From Candidatus Bathyarchaeia archaeon (GTDB lineage Archaea > Thermoproteota > Bathyarchaeia > 40CM-2-53-6): a DNA stretch of 64,000 bases. A program made the translations under genes and the position numbers. The stretch spans positions 124,001 to 188,000 of the forward strand of contig DASYWW010000037.1 in assembly GCA_035935655.1 (NCBI GenBank), read 5' to 3'. The notes under the pieces were generated by a model. That model worked only from the letters and a program-made list of their open reading frames with translations, was not told the DNA's origin and did not search any database. Below are positions 50,120 to 59,182 of this stretch, piece after piece; position 1 is the stretch's first letter; every line of letters begins with the position of its first letter.

Positions 50120-51021
50120 GGCTGAATGATCAGGCGAGGCATCACAACCTTGTTACAGTTGAGCTTATTCCCGACAGAGTTGTTCCAAGCGACTTGGCCT
50201 CCCTTAAGGGAAGAGTGGACGCAATCACGGTCCCGGCCCTGAGGAACGGTCACAATGATCCGAGCTATCCGAAGTCTTTCCCAGTAACTCCGCAACGCAG
50301 AAGCCTCGCCTCAGCTTCTATAATCAACAGGGCTGGGATAACCGCTGTTCCCTCGCTCACATGTCGCGATTGCCGAAGATCAGACCTCTCAACTATCTCG
50401 GACCAAGTGAGACAAGGTCTTGGAAATGTACTGATTGTCTATGGAGACCCTTATCCAGAGCCCCATCCTGGGACCTACGAATTCACCAAAACCAACGAGC
50501 TAATTCGAGAGGTCTCCTCGCTAAACGATGGAGACGGCCCATGCATTGGAGCAGTGACCAACCAGCATGCTAAAAATAGAGAAACCGAAATATCCAAGAC
50601 TATATTACGAGTCGATGCCGGCGCGAATTTCATTGTTACAAATGTCGCCTTTGACTCGGAGAGTGTACTTGACCATAGGGATTCCCTGCTTGAAGCAGGG
50701 CTGAACGTCCCACTCTTCGTCCAAGTCTCTATCCCGCTCAGCCTGGACAATGTGCTTTTCGTGAGCCAGAAATTTGACATACCTGTCCCAGCCCACGTTA
50801 AGGAGAAACTGCTAAACGACCCGACAGGAGGAAGCCTAGCTGTCGCAGCAGATGCCTACCAAGCTCTGCGAGGGGAAGTAAATGGAATTCACTTCTCATA
50901 TCTGTTCAGACAGCGAAACCCGATCCCCGCTTATCGCCATTTGCTAGAGACAATTGGGATATCGAGCCAGACTATAGCTCCGCTAGCCACTTCGACTGTG
51001 AAAACTTACCCGGTCGCATAG
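50116..51021 (+). CDS. metF: Methylenetetrahydrofolate reductase-like protein
   Basis: A 301-residue flavin-dependent TIM barrel that reduces methylene-tetrahydrofolate (or methylene-pterin) to the methyl form. Family segments are the early VTVELIPDRVV, VDAITVPALRNG, GITAVPSLTCRDCRRSDL, NVLIVYGDPYP, GANFIVTNVAFDSESV and VNGIHFSYLFRQ. ATG 50116 overlaps the metE stop in an ATGA junction, so the methyl donor and the transferase are made together. It is shorter and more divergent than bacterial MetF, and an archaeal pterin cofactor is possible. Confidence 0.85.
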   Translation: MRLNDQARHHNLVTVELIPDRVVPSDLASLKGRVDAITVPALRNGHNDPSYPKSFPVTPQRRSLASASIINRAGITAVPSLTCRDCRRSDLSTISDQVRQGLGNVLIVYGDPYPEPHPGTYEFTKTNELIREVSSLNDGDGPCIGAVTNQHAKNRETEISKTILRVDAGANFIVTNVAFDSESVLDHRDSLLEAGLNVPLFVQVSIPLSLDNVLFVSQKFDIPVPAHVKEKLLNDPTGGSLAVAADAYQALRGEVNGIHFSYLFRQRNPIPAYRHLLETIGISSQTIAPLATSTVKTYPVA

Positions 51022-51054
51022 CTCTCTTTAGAGATGGTAGAATAATTAGAAGAA

Positions 51055-51648
51055 TCAGCTATCCGGCTTAACCGTTTCTAACGATGCTGGCGCGTCCTCT
51101 CCTAGCTGGAGTACTTTCTTCAGTTCCCTTTTCATTAGCGACGGATCATGGTTGAGGTTGAAGTAGTCCGCGAACGTCGTAGTCGTCCTTAGCATTCTAG
51201 TTCTCCCTATTCTCTCGTCATTAATCAGATCCATGTCTTTCAACTGTTTCACATGAACGTAGGCCAGTTTTCCACGAACGCGTACGACATAGGACTGTGT
51301 GATGGGTTGCTTCAGAGCTATGAAAGATAGTGTTCGAAGAGGTCCCGGTGTTAGAAGAGGCCGGTTCGCTAGTTTTCGAACGTGCTTTGCAAATTCTGCC
51401 TTTAACTGCATGACAAACCGCCCGTCTGGAAGTTCGACAACTTGAATTGGGCTGCCAGCAATCTTGTAGCGTTTTGAAACCGCTGTCGCAATTCCGCGAA
51501 TCTTATCCTCTGATCTAGCGCCGATGACAGACCCGATCATCTTCAAGTCTAAAGGCCTTCCAGATACATACAGTGCGGCCTCGCAGAGCTGCTGTTGTAG
51601 ATCAGCAGATTTCAGCTGGGCTGTGCTAGTCGAAACTTGTGCTTCCAT
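51055..51648 (-). CDS. scpB: Condensin subunit ScpB
   Basis: A 197-residue winged-helix kleisin-associated protein of the SMC complex. Typical segments are LCEAALYVSGRPLDLKMIGSVIG, PIQVVELPDGRFVMQLKAEFAKHVRKLA, LSFIALKQPITQSYVVRVRG and DLINDERIGRTRMLRTTTTFADYFNL. It is the last gene of the smc-scpA-scpB set and overlaps scpA by 23 bases. It works with ScpA and SMC in chromosome organisation and segregation. Confidence 0.92.
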   Translation of the reverse strand: MEAQVSTSTAQLKSADLQQQLCEAALYVSGRPLDLKMIGSVIGARSEDKIRGIATAVSKRYKIAGSPIQVVELPDGRFVMQLKAEFAKHVRKLANRPLLTPGPLRTLSFIALKQPITQSYVVRVRGKLAYVHVKQLKDMDLINDERIGRTRMLRTTTTFADYFNLNHDPSLMKRELKKVLQLGEDAPASLETVKPDS

Positions 51649-52303
51649 CGTTCTTCAACTCGATTTCGATATCTCCGAACTCGAAGGGCTGGGCGAGACC
51701 AACTCTTCCCTCCACGGCGAGGAATAGCAACATGATGAACATTCTCACTGCCTCCAGAGGATTACCCTTTCCGAGAAGGGTCAAGAAGGACACTTTCTTT
51801 CGCGCAGGACCAGCCTTTGTGAGTAATGTTTGGAGAAACGCTTTGATGTTTTCTTCTATCTTTACAAGGAAATCGTCAACTTGTTCGAACACCTCCGGCG
51901 GTCTAAGAACCATCTGTGCACTCGCCGGTAGCATTCTTTCCGCCGTTAGCACCTCCAATAATCCTTTGATAACTTCCTCAAAAGATGTGGTTGTCGATTC
52001 ATATCGCAACGGAAAGGCAAGGGGTGGTGGGACGAAATCTGTGGGCCTTTCGAGCGGTGGTTTTGGTGGTTCTTCCATCTTCAGGATGAGCTCCGACTTC
52101 ATGCGGAGGAGAATTGCAGAGGATAGAAGGGCAGTGCCGGAAACGGAGAAGTCGATGAAGCCGCGACCCCTCATCTCAAGCATAAGCTCATCAAGCAGAT
52201 TTGCAAGATTTACATCCCACGGTTTCACCCGGTGAAGATGAATCAGATCAAAAAGGACCGCATAAGGTGCCTTCAGCCAGTACGCCTTTTCGTGCGCTGT
52301 CAA
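51626..52303 (-). CDS. scpA: Condensin kleisin subunit ScpA
   Basis: A 225-residue kleisin that bridges the SMC heads. The N-terminus has APYAVLFDLIHLHRVKPWDVNLANLLDELM, then LLSSAILLRMKSELIL (SMC-neck contact). A Pro-rich linker (EEPPKPPLERPTDFVPPPLAFP) follows, and the C-terminal winged helix is VSFLTLLGKGNPLEAVRMFIMLLFLAVEGRVGLAQ, which meets the SMC head. The start codon lies in a four-base overlap with the smc stop. Confidence 0.93.
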   Translation of the reverse strand: MTAHEKAYWLKAPYAVLFDLIHLHRVKPWDVNLANLLDELMLEMRGRGFIDFSVSGTALLSSAILLRMKSELILKMEEPPKPPLERPTDFVPPPLAFPLRYESTTTSFEEVIKGLLEVLTAERMLPASAQMVLRPPEVFEQVDDFLVKIEENIKAFLQTLLTKAGPARKKVSFLTLLGKGNPLEAVRMFIMLLFLAVEGRVGLAQPFEFGDIEIELKNDGSTSFD

Positions 52304-55300
52304 TTGTTCTCGCCTCTTACCGGTAAGGACACGATCTGGCTGCTGCCTTTATCGATGAAGACTCCGAAGACTCTCTCTGCTCGCGATATTGTCGTGTCTT
52401 TGAGAGAGATTACGATGAACTGGGACATGCTGCTCCTCGATCTCAGAAGCGTTGCCAGACGCTTTGCATTCAGAACATCGAGATGCGCGTCGATCTCGTC
52501 CATCACGTAAAAGGGCATGGGATGGATCTGTTGAAGTGCGAGGAGGTAGCAGACTGTTGAGACGGACTTCTCTCCTCCACTCGCGCTACCAATTGTGAGC
52601 TCGGTTTTTCCAGGGAACTGAAGCAGGACATCGAGTCCGCCTTCGAACGGGTTTTCAGGATTATCCAGAACCATTCTTCCATTTCCCTCGCTGGTCATCT
52701 CTCGGAAAATACTCTGGAATGTCTCGTTCACCTTGTTGTATGCGCTCATGAAAGTGTCAAGTTTCCTCCTCTCTAGTTCGTTCATGAAGTCGAGGATCAC
52801 TAGTTTCTCGCGCTCGAGTTCTCCAATCCTGACTGAGAGGTGTTTGTATCCTTCTTTCTGTGATTCGTATTGTTGTGCGGCGAGCTGGTTGATGGCGCCT
52901 ATCTCGTCGCGTTCTTGTTCGAGGGCGCGTTTCATATCTTCGGCCGCCTTGATTAGGTCGGGGTGAGTCTCAAGGGGCCTCTCGAAGCCGAGTCCACTAA
53001 GTTGTCCTCTGAAGATCGTGAGTTGAGCGTCGACTTCTCTAAGTCCTGCTTTTAGATCGGTCACGCTTGCATTGAGAGGATCCATCATTTGCAAGAGTTT
53101 CCGAGTTGCCTTTTCGACTTCCACAAACTGTTCTTCGTACTTCTTTCGCTCATCTCCAACGCTGTCCAAATTTCCGACTAACCGCTCCTTCTCCTCGGTG
53201 AACTGCTTCATCCCTTTCTCTAGCGTCTGGAGTCGCTCAAGTGCTTCGCCGGCTCGGCCCTCTTCCCGATGAATCTCAGAGTCAAGCGCTCGCAGCTGTA
53301 TTCGAATCTGGTCGATTCCCGGTCTCAGAGTCTCAAGAGAAGATTGTTCGGAAGATAGTCGGGATTCTAGTTCGAGTTTTTCTCGAAGAACAACCTGATT
53401 CTCGCGGGTGGCTTGGTCTCGCTCAGTTTCGAGCTGGGAGAGCGCTGACCTCCTGGAATCAAGTCTGAGTCTCGTTCTTTCTTCTTCTCTGACGGCGAGG
53501 CGCCGCTTCATCTCCGCTTGTTTTTCTGCAGTCTCCTCCAACAGGATTTTTTCTTTCGACATCGAGTTCTGAAGGCTGTCAATCCGTCGGGTAGTCTGCC
53601 GTAGGAAGGCTCTTGTTCTCTCGGAGCTCTTCTTGGCAAGTTCCACATCTCTTGCTAAGGCCTCTCGCGTCTTGCTCGCGGACACTCGGTCTTCCAATAG
53701 CTCATCTAGCTCCGTCTCAATCCGGTCAACATCGGACCGCGAACGCTGCACAACTGTTTCCAGCGACTTCACTGTTTTCTCAAGGCTTTCAAGCGCGGTA
53801 GAGCGGGGGACCAAGTTTGAAATTTCGAGCGGGGCTCTATAGTAACCGCTCTCCAAGCCTCCTCCGGGCTCATAAAGATCCCCGCTGGTCACGACGCATC
53901 GTTGCCCTTTGGCCGCTGTCAGGAAGGCTGCTCTTTGCGTTGTGGCGAGTATCGTATCGCCGAAGACGAACCGGACGGCAGGAGTGATGGACTTGTCTGA
54001 CCGTACTACTTTCGAAAGGGGACCAACTATCCCGGATGCATTGTCTACCTCGAGTTCTTCTTCGAGCTCAAGATCTTCTATTGGAACTATCTTGACGCGT
54101 CCAAGCTTGGTACGTTTCAGGCTCTCGACACACCGGATTGCTACTTCTAGATTCTTCACAACCAGCGCTTTCATCCAGCCGGCGCTGGCTGATTGGATTG
54201 CCTTGCGGTACTCTTCAGGGAATTTGACGAGGTCTTCGAGACGACCATAGACGCCCTTCAGTGCGCCTTCATCAGCCATCTCTTCGATCTTCTCGATTGC
54301 CTTGTCTTCGGCCCCTATGTTGTCTGCTAGGGTTTTTTGGGTGTTGAATTCAACGACGGTGACTCTCGCCTTCTTTGCGATGTCAAAGGCTTCGTCGATC
54401 TCTTTCCTGCGCTGATCCTTGAGTTCACTGTATTCCTTTGTTTTTTGTTCGATTGTTTCGAGCCGCTTTTCTTCTTCCTTCTGAAGCTTTTCCATTTCTC
54501 GGATTCGGGTCTTCAGTTCTTCAGAGAGCTGGGAGAACTCCTTCTGGCGGGCTTCCAGGGTTTGCAGGTGGCTTGCGGTCAGGTCGAGTTTTGTCGAACT
54601 GCCCTTGCCTTGGGCGGTGAGGTTTGCGAGTTCCTTTCCCAGCCCGTCGATCTCGTCTTGGACATCTCGCAGTTTTTTGGTATCTTGGTCGAGGGACGCT
54701 CTGTTGGCGGTGAGTTTTTCGCTTATTTTTTCGACCTTGGAGGTGGAGTCTTCGAGCTTCTCTTCGATGACTTTTCGGTGTGAATGGAGGCTCTTGATCG
54801 AGCTAGATAGGGGTTTGATGGCGGTTTCCATCTCTTCAGCTTGTTTTGTGAAGGCTTCACGTTGTCTTGTGCGGGTTGCAACTAGATTCCTTGCCGTTTC
54901 TGCGGCGGACTTTGCTTCGACAATGCCTTTGCTCGCTTCTGCCATGCGTCTTTCAATGTCGAAGAGTTCCTGGTTTCCTTGCGTGACCGTTTTTTCCTCG
55001 AAGCTACGTCTTTCCGCCTCGATCTTTGCTCTTTGCTGCGTTAGGTCTTCTCGTTCTCGTCTTACTTGATCGAGCTTGAGCAGTTCCTGCTGGAGGGTTT
55101 GGGACATCTCGTGATCGCGGTTTTCGAGTGCCAGGATCTGGGCGGAAAGGATGCGGGCTTGTTGGCTGTTTATCTCTGTCTTGAGAAGGTTGAACCGGAG
55201 AAGGTCGTTTCTTTCTCTTTCCAACTGTTCTATTCTCTGTCTGACCTCGTCAACTCTCGCGGCGGCGACTTTGAGGTTTAGATCAGCCTCTTGCAACTGT

Positions 55301-55833
55301 ACTCTCGCTTCGGCTTTCTTGGTCTCGAAGGTTCCGATTCCGATTAGGCTTTCCAGAATCCTTCTTCGTTCCTCCGTGCTGATCTCTGCGAGGCGGGTGA
55401 TTGCGTGTTGTGAGATGAGGTTGAATCCGGTGACCTGGATGTCAGCTGAGCTCATTATGTCTTGGACTTGTTTTCTGGAGAGGCGTCTTCCGTTGAGGCG
55501 GTAGATTCCTTCTCCGCCTTTGGAGAATTCCCTGGATACTGTTACGAGGTCAGAATCTACCGGTAGCTTGCGGTCGCTGTTATCGAACTGCACGGCCACA
55601 TAGGCGGAGCGGGCTCCTTCGCCCTGGGATTTGTGGACTAGGTCGGAGAGGCTTCTGCCTCGGAGTTCTCTGGGGCTCAGTTCGCCCAGCGCGAACTTGA
55701 GGCTATCTAGGATGTTGGATTTGCCGGATCCGTTGGGTCCGGTGATGACGGTGAATCCCGTGCCGAGGTTGATGGAGACCTTCTTGTTGAAGGTCTTGAA
55801 TCCTCGAATGTCGATTCTCTTGATGAACACCAA
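52300..55833 (-). CDS. smc: Chromosome segregation SMC ATPase
   Basis: An 1177-residue SMC. The N-terminal head has the Walker A GPNGSGKSN (about 32-40) and the Q-loop NLISQHAI. Two long coiled-coil arms flank a hinge (about residues 505-665, GALKGVYGRLEDLVKFPEEY to VVTSGDLYEPGGG). The C-terminal head has the ABC signature TIGSASGGEKSVSTVCYLLALQQ and Walker B FYVMDEIDAHLD. It first binds DNA as a dimer and extrudes loops with ScpA/ScpB. Start ATG 55833, with 41 nt to the upstream uppS. Strings of plus-strand frames within it are shadows. Confidence 0.97.
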   Translation of the reverse strand: MVFIKRIDIRGFKTFNKKVSINLGTGFTVITGPNGSGKSNILDSLKFALGELSPRELRGRSLSDLVHKSQGEGARSAYVAVQFDNSDRKLPVDSDLVTVSREFSKGGEGIYRLNGRRLSRKQVQDIMSSADIQVTGFNLISQHAITRLAEISTEERRRILESLIGIGTFETKKAEARVQLQEADLNLKVAAARVDEVRQRIEQLERERNDLLRFNLLKTEINSQQARILSAQILALENRDHEMSQTLQQELLKLDQVRREREDLTQQRAKIEAERRSFEEKTVTQGNQELFDIERRMAEASKGIVEAKSAAETARNLVATRTRQREAFTKQAEEMETAIKPLSSSIKSLHSHRKVIEEKLEDSTSKVEKISEKLTANRASLDQDTKKLRDVQDEIDGLGKELANLTAQGKGSSTKLDLTASHLQTLEARQKEFSQLSEELKTRIREMEKLQKEEEKRLETIEQKTKEYSELKDQRRKEIDEAFDIAKKARVTVVEFNTQKTLADNIGAEDKAIEKIEEMADEGALKGVYGRLEDLVKFPEEYRKAIQSASAGWMKALVVKNLEVAIRCVESLKRTKLGRVKIVPIEDLELEEELEVDNASGIVGPLSKVVRSDKSITPAVRFVFGDTILATTQRAAFLTAAKGQRCVVTSGDLYEPGGGLESGYYRAPLEISNLVPRSTALESLEKTVKSLETVVQRSRSDVDRIETELDELLEDRVSASKTREALARDVELAKKSSERTRAFLRQTTRRIDSLQNSMSKEKILLEETAEKQAEMKRRLAVREEERTRLRLDSRRSALSQLETERDQATRENQVVLREKLELESRLSSEQSSLETLRPGIDQIRIQLRALDSEIHREEGRAGEALERLQTLEKGMKQFTEEKERLVGNLDSVGDERKKYEEQFVEVEKATRKLLQMMDPLNASVTDLKAGLREVDAQLTIFRGQLSGLGFERPLETHPDLIKAAEDMKRALEQERDEIGAINQLAAQQYESQKEGYKHLSVRIGELEREKLVILDFMNELERRKLDTFMSAYNKVNETFQSIFREMTSEGNGRMVLDNPENPFEGGLDVLLQFPGKTELTIGSASGGEKSVSTVCYLLALQQIHPMPFYVMDEIDAHLDVLNAKRLATLLRSRSSMSQFIVISLKDTTISRAERVFGVFIDKGSSQIVSLPVRGENN

Positions 55834-55874
55834 GGCTAAGGCCCTGGACTCTCACTCGGAATCGTGGCGTGTTC

Positions 55875-56657
55875 TCATCGGCCGAATCTTCTGTAGCGCC
55901 TCTGATACAATCTGATGGCCCTTAAGAAATCGATTCTTCGAAACTCGGGCCAGTAGACGTCCACGAAGACGAGCTCGCTATATGCGGACTGCCAGAGGAG
56001 GAAACCGCTCAACCTTTCTTCGCCTGAGGTGCGTATTACCAAGTCGGGGTTCGGGTTGGGCAGGTGTGCTGTGTAGAGATATTTGTGGAATATTCCCTCA
56101 TCGATATCTTGAGGTCTCAGGTTTCCCTGGTAAACGTCGTCCACGATCTTCTTTGTAGCATCAACGATCTCGGCGCGTCCGGTGTATGCGATTGCGATAT
56201 TTAGGAAGTGACCTGAGTACTGGTCTGTCTCGTCCTCCAGTTTCTTCAGTGCATCTTGGAGGCTTTCGGGGAGGAGGTCTGTTCTGCCGAGGGCTTTGAC
56301 TCTGACTTTCTGGGTATGAAGGCGCTTGTCTCTCCCAAGTTTCCTAGCCTCTTCTTCAACGAGTTTGAGGACGGCATTGACCTCTTCGGCTGGACGATCG
56401 AAGTTCTCGGTTGAGAAAGTGTATAGCGTAAGCGTCTTGATGCCGTATTCTAGGCACCAGTCCAGCACTTCTTCCCCAACTTTGGCACCGATCGTGTGCC
56501 CGTCGTTAGGTCGGAGGGCCTTTTCTACGGCCCATCTTCGGTTCCCATCAAGTATGATTCCGATATGTTCAGGCAACGGTTTTCCCTTTACCTGTTCGGT
56601 GAGCCATTTTTCGTATGCGGTGTATACTCCTGCGATTCTCAGCAGGCTGTCTAACAT
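55875..56657 (-). CDS. uppS: Polyprenyl diphosphate synthase (cis-prenyltransferase)
   Basis: A 260-residue cis-prenyltransferase that makes the long-chain polyprenyl diphosphate used as a glycan carrier lipid. The catalytic Asp and diphosphate site are in HIGIILDGNRRWAVEKAL. TLYTFSTENFDRPAEEV, LNIAIAYTGRAEIVDATKKI, DLVIRTSGEERLSGFLLWQSAYSEL and VYWPEFRRIDFLRAI complete the family set. A 40-residue N-terminal helix region precedes the core. It overlaps the MTA phosphorylase stop by seven bases. Confidence 0.95.
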   Translation of the reverse strand: MLDSLLRIAGVYTAYEKWLTEQVKGKPLPEHIGIILDGNRRWAVEKALRPNDGHTIGAKVGEEVLDWCLEYGIKTLTLYTFSTENFDRPAEEVNAVLKLVEEEARKLGRDKRLHTQKVRVKALGRTDLLPESLQDALKKLEDETDQYSGHFLNIAIAYTGRAEIVDATKKIVDDVYQGNLRPQDIDEGIFHKYLYTAHLPNPNPDLVIRTSGEERLSGFLLWQSAYSELVFVDVYWPEFRRIDFLRAIRLYQRRYRRFGR

Positions 56658-57457
56658 GTTTGTTCTTTGACCTCCGGTTTGTTCAATTGGGCCTGGGCGA
56701 GCGCTCTTCCGCAGGAGCAGCCCTCTCTCGTGTCAGGTATCTTACCTATAGCTTCTATGAGAATCTTGTTCAGGATCTGACCAGTTTCTCTTCCCTTCTC
56801 CTCCACTTCCTTGGCTGAGAGTGTTCTCTGCAGGCCTGCAGCCATGTTGGAGACGAAGCTCATGGAGGCATAACAGATCTCGAGCTCTCTAGCCAGGAAA
56901 GCTTCCGGAGCGCCCGTCATCCCTACGATTCCGCCTCCGAGGGTCTTGAGCATGCGAATCTCTGCCGGAGTCTCGTATCTTGGACCTTCGGTAGCAGCCA
57001 TCACGATATCGTTTCGAAGGGTTTTCCTGTTGTCCGAAGCGGCGCTGGATATGGCGTTCCTCAACGTTGGGCAGTAAGGTTCGGACACGTCGACGTGAGT
57101 AACAGGAGCACCGTCATAGAACGTGCCTTTTCGTGATTTTGTAAAATCGATTAGGTCCGAGGGTATCACAATCTCTCCTGGTGTTAGGGTGGTGTCTATC
57201 GCGCCAACAGCGTTGGTTGCGATTATTCGTTCAACCCCTAGGCTCTTGAGTCCCCAGATGTTGGCACGGTAGCTTACTTTGTGAGGTGGGGCGGTGTGTT
57301 CTTCGCCATGTCGTGGTAGATAGATCGCTTCTCGTCCCTTGACTTGTCCGATGATCAGGGTTGGAGTTGGACCGTAAGGCGTGCCAACGATTCTTTCTTC
57401 TCCTTTGATGATGGACTTGACTCCTGAGCCGCCTATTATTGCGATGGGCGATCTCAA
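56651..57457 (-). CDS. S-methyl-5'-thioadenosine / S-methylthioinosine phosphorylase
   Basis: A 268-residue purine nucleoside phosphorylase-2 family enzyme that cleaves methylthioadenosine, the by-product of SAM-dependent polyamine chemistry. Seen motifs are AIIGGSGVK, LPRHGEEHTAPPHKVSYRANIWGLKSLG, TNAVGAID, MAATEGPRYETPAEIR and GMTGAPEAFLARELEICYASMS. A Cys pair, EGCSCGRAL, near the C-terminus is typical of hyperstable archaeal members. Whether it prefers adenosine or inosine nucleosides cannot be told. It overlaps the coiled-coil gene stop by four bases. Confidence 0.93.
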   Translation of the reverse strand: MRSPIAIIGGSGVKSIIKGEERIVGTPYGPTPTLIIGQVKGREAIYLPRHGEEHTAPPHKVSYRANIWGLKSLGVERIIATNAVGAIDTTLTPGEIVIPSDLIDFTKSRKGTFYDGAPVTHVDVSEPYCPTLRNAISSAASDNRKTLRNDIVMAATEGPRYETPAEIRMLKTLGGGIVGMTGAPEAFLARELEICYASMSFVSNMAAGLQRTLSAKEVEEKGRETGQILNKILIEAIGKIPDTREGCSCGRALAQAQLNKPEVKEQTC

Positions 57458-58218
57458 TCTTGTTCCTCGTATAACGCGCCTAGCTCATGAAGCGATAGTT
57501 TCTCTCCCTGGCTGAGCTTCTTCTTTGCTGCCTCCTTGAGGTTCTGCTTGTGGGTTTCTTCTTTTTGGCGCTGGTTCATTTTCTCAGCTAGGTCGATTGA
57601 TTTTCTGACTACTTGGTATTTCTCGTCGGTGTCTTTGTATTCTCCGCGAAGCGAGTTCAGGGATTTTCTGACATCTTCCTGTTTTATCTTGAGTGCTTCG
57701 AACCGTTCGGAGAGTATTACGATCTCCTCATGATGCTTCTGGCTCTCTTCGGCAAGCTCCTGGATTTTTACATGGAGCTCGTCTGCCTCCTTGTTGTCTC
57801 TGGCGGTCGCATCTCTTAGTCGTAGGATTTTTTTGGACGCGGTTACCTGGATCTCAAGCGCACGGATCTTGATCATCAGACGCTTCTCTTCGTCTTTGCC
57901 TAGCGGTGCGGATTGTACTTGCCATTCGAGCTGTTGCAGCTCGTGTTCGGCTGTTACGGACTGGAGTAGTTTGGGCGCTGTTTTCTGGAGGGTCTTGAGT
58001 TTTGTGACGTTCTGTCTTGCTTTGTCTCGAAGGTTGTCACGGGTTTTCTTGAGGGCCCTGACAGTCTCGTTGAGCTCGTCGCGGGTTTTCCGGCTCTGCA
58101 GTAGTTCTGTGCGGGTAGTGTCAAGCTTGTTTCTCACCTCGGCGAGTGCTCCGAGGAGTTTTCTCTCGTCGGTTTTGATCCGCTGGCGCTCGTCCGCGAG
58201 CGTGTCGAGATTGGTCAT
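57454..58218 (-). CDS. Archaeal coiled-coil protein (COG1340-like)
   Basis: A 254-residue protein that is almost wholly coiled coil, with long heptads (ADERQRIKTDERKLLGALAEVRNKLD, QNVTKLKTLQKTAPKLL) and a central polar break (QSAPLGKDEEKRLMIKI). It resembles the uncharacterised archaeal coiled-coil family COG1340. The C-terminal KKLSQGEKLSLHELGALYEEQD is the best conserved-looking part. It heads a minus-strand row of six genes ending in the condensin genes, so an accessory chromosome role is possible but unproven. Confidence 0.8.
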   Translation of the reverse strand: MTNLDTLADERQRIKTDERKLLGALAEVRNKLDTTRTELLQSRKTRDELNETVRALKKTRDNLRDKARQNVTKLKTLQKTAPKLLQSVTAEHELQQLEWQVQSAPLGKDEEKRLMIKIRALEIQVTASKKILRLRDATARDNKEADELHVKIQELAEESQKHHEEIVILSERFEALKIKQEDVRKSLNSLRGEYKDTDEKYQVVRKSIDLAEKMNQRQKEETHKQNLKEAAKKKLSQGEKLSLHELGALYEEQD

Positions 58219-58338
58219 AGATGGGATCCCGTTTGACTACTAACGGGTTCTGATGTTTGGATTGGGGAAGCCGCCTTATAGACGTTCAACTGGTCCTGAC
58301 CGGAGGGAGGCTAACGCCTGGAGCGGGTTGGAAGTCGC

Positions 58339-59031
58339 TTGTCAATGATCGGGACGGTCCATGTAGATGCTGCTAGTGCGACGGCTGTCAGAGACGGTAT
58401 CGTCGCGTTGAAGCCGGAGGTTGTGGCTTTGGAACTTGACGAGGGACGGTTGATTGCTCTGGAGAATCCGAAGGCTCAGAGCGGGCGAGGCGTCGGACTA
58501 TCATTTCTGACCATGGCGTTGTTGGAGAGGTTTGCGGGACGGATGACTGGGTCAGCACCGGGAACAGAGATGCTGGAGGCAGCCAAGGCGGCGAAGGCTG
58601 TAGGGTCCAGGGTAGAGTTCATTGATCTTCCGATTGCAATTACGGGTGCAGCTTTGAGGAACTTGCCCCGGAAGGAAAAGGCGAAGCTGGTGGTGGATGC
58701 CTTGGTGAGCCTGGCGGTATTACCGTTCAGCAGGATAAACTGGTCGAAGGTCACCGAGGATATGGACTCGCAGATCGGGGCTTTCCGGAAAAGCTACCCG
58801 GTCTTGAGCAGAATACTGATCGACTCGCGTGAGGAGTACATGATCAAACGGTTGAAGATGGTCATGGACTCCACGACGGGACAGGTCTTGGCGGTTGTAG
58901 GGCTCGGACACAAGGCGTCACTGGCACGGGCGCTTGCAGTGTATATGCCAGGACCAGGGTTCCAGACAGGCTTCTCCTTTCAGATCTCAAGCGATGGTAC
59001 GAAGCAAGAAGGGCCAGGCATGGAACCTTGA
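58339..59031 (+). CDS. TraB/Tiki-family protein
   Basis: A 230-residue member of the TraB/PrgY/Tiki superfamily. It has the N-terminal MIGTVHVDAASATAVRDGIVALKPEVVALELDEGR with the conserved His and the Glu of ELD, a central VGSRVEFIDLPIAI, and MIKRLKMVMDSTTGQVLAVVGLGHKASLAR with the C-terminal GxGH. Superfamily members are thought to be metal-dependent peptidases; archaeal substrates are unknown. The C-terminal membrane part of longer relatives is absent. The start is TTG 58339 or ATG 58345. A strong hairpin follows (59077-59096). Confidence 0.83.
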   Translation: MSMIGTVHVDAASATAVRDGIVALKPEVVALELDEGRLIALENPKAQSGRGVGLSFLTMALLERFAGRMTGSAPGTEMLEAAKAAKAVGSRVEFIDLPIAITGAALRNLPRKEKAKLVVDALVSLAVLPFSRINWSKVTEDMDSQIGAFRKSYPVLSRILIDSREEYMIKRLKMVMDSTTGQVLAVVGLGHKASLARALAVYMPGPGFQTGFSFQISSDGTKQEGPGMEP

Positions 59032-59076
59032 ACGTGGGAATCGCCGCGTTTCACGAAGGGCGGGACGCGGGAAAAA

Positions 59077-59096
59077 TGACCACCCGGGGGGGGTCA
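59077..59096 (+). terminator. Hairpin downstream of the TraB gene
   Basis: TGACC (59077-59081) pairs with GGTCA (59092-59096). An inner CCC/GGG extends the stem past one bulged A, giving a stable GC hairpin, with an A-rich tract after it. It may end the TraB transcript. The gap to 59183 holds no other clear feature. Confidence 0.45.
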
Positions 59097-59182
59097 CTAG
59101 AAAAAGAATACTTATGCAATAGTTAGGCAATAAAAGAAAGTTAGCAGAAAAAAATGGCAACAGGAAAAAAGGAAGTTACGAT

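Noticed and set aside
54337-55504. Long plus-strand frames opposite smc and other genes
   Set aside because: They are antisense shadows of strongly supported coding sequences with a high-GC third position and have no family features.
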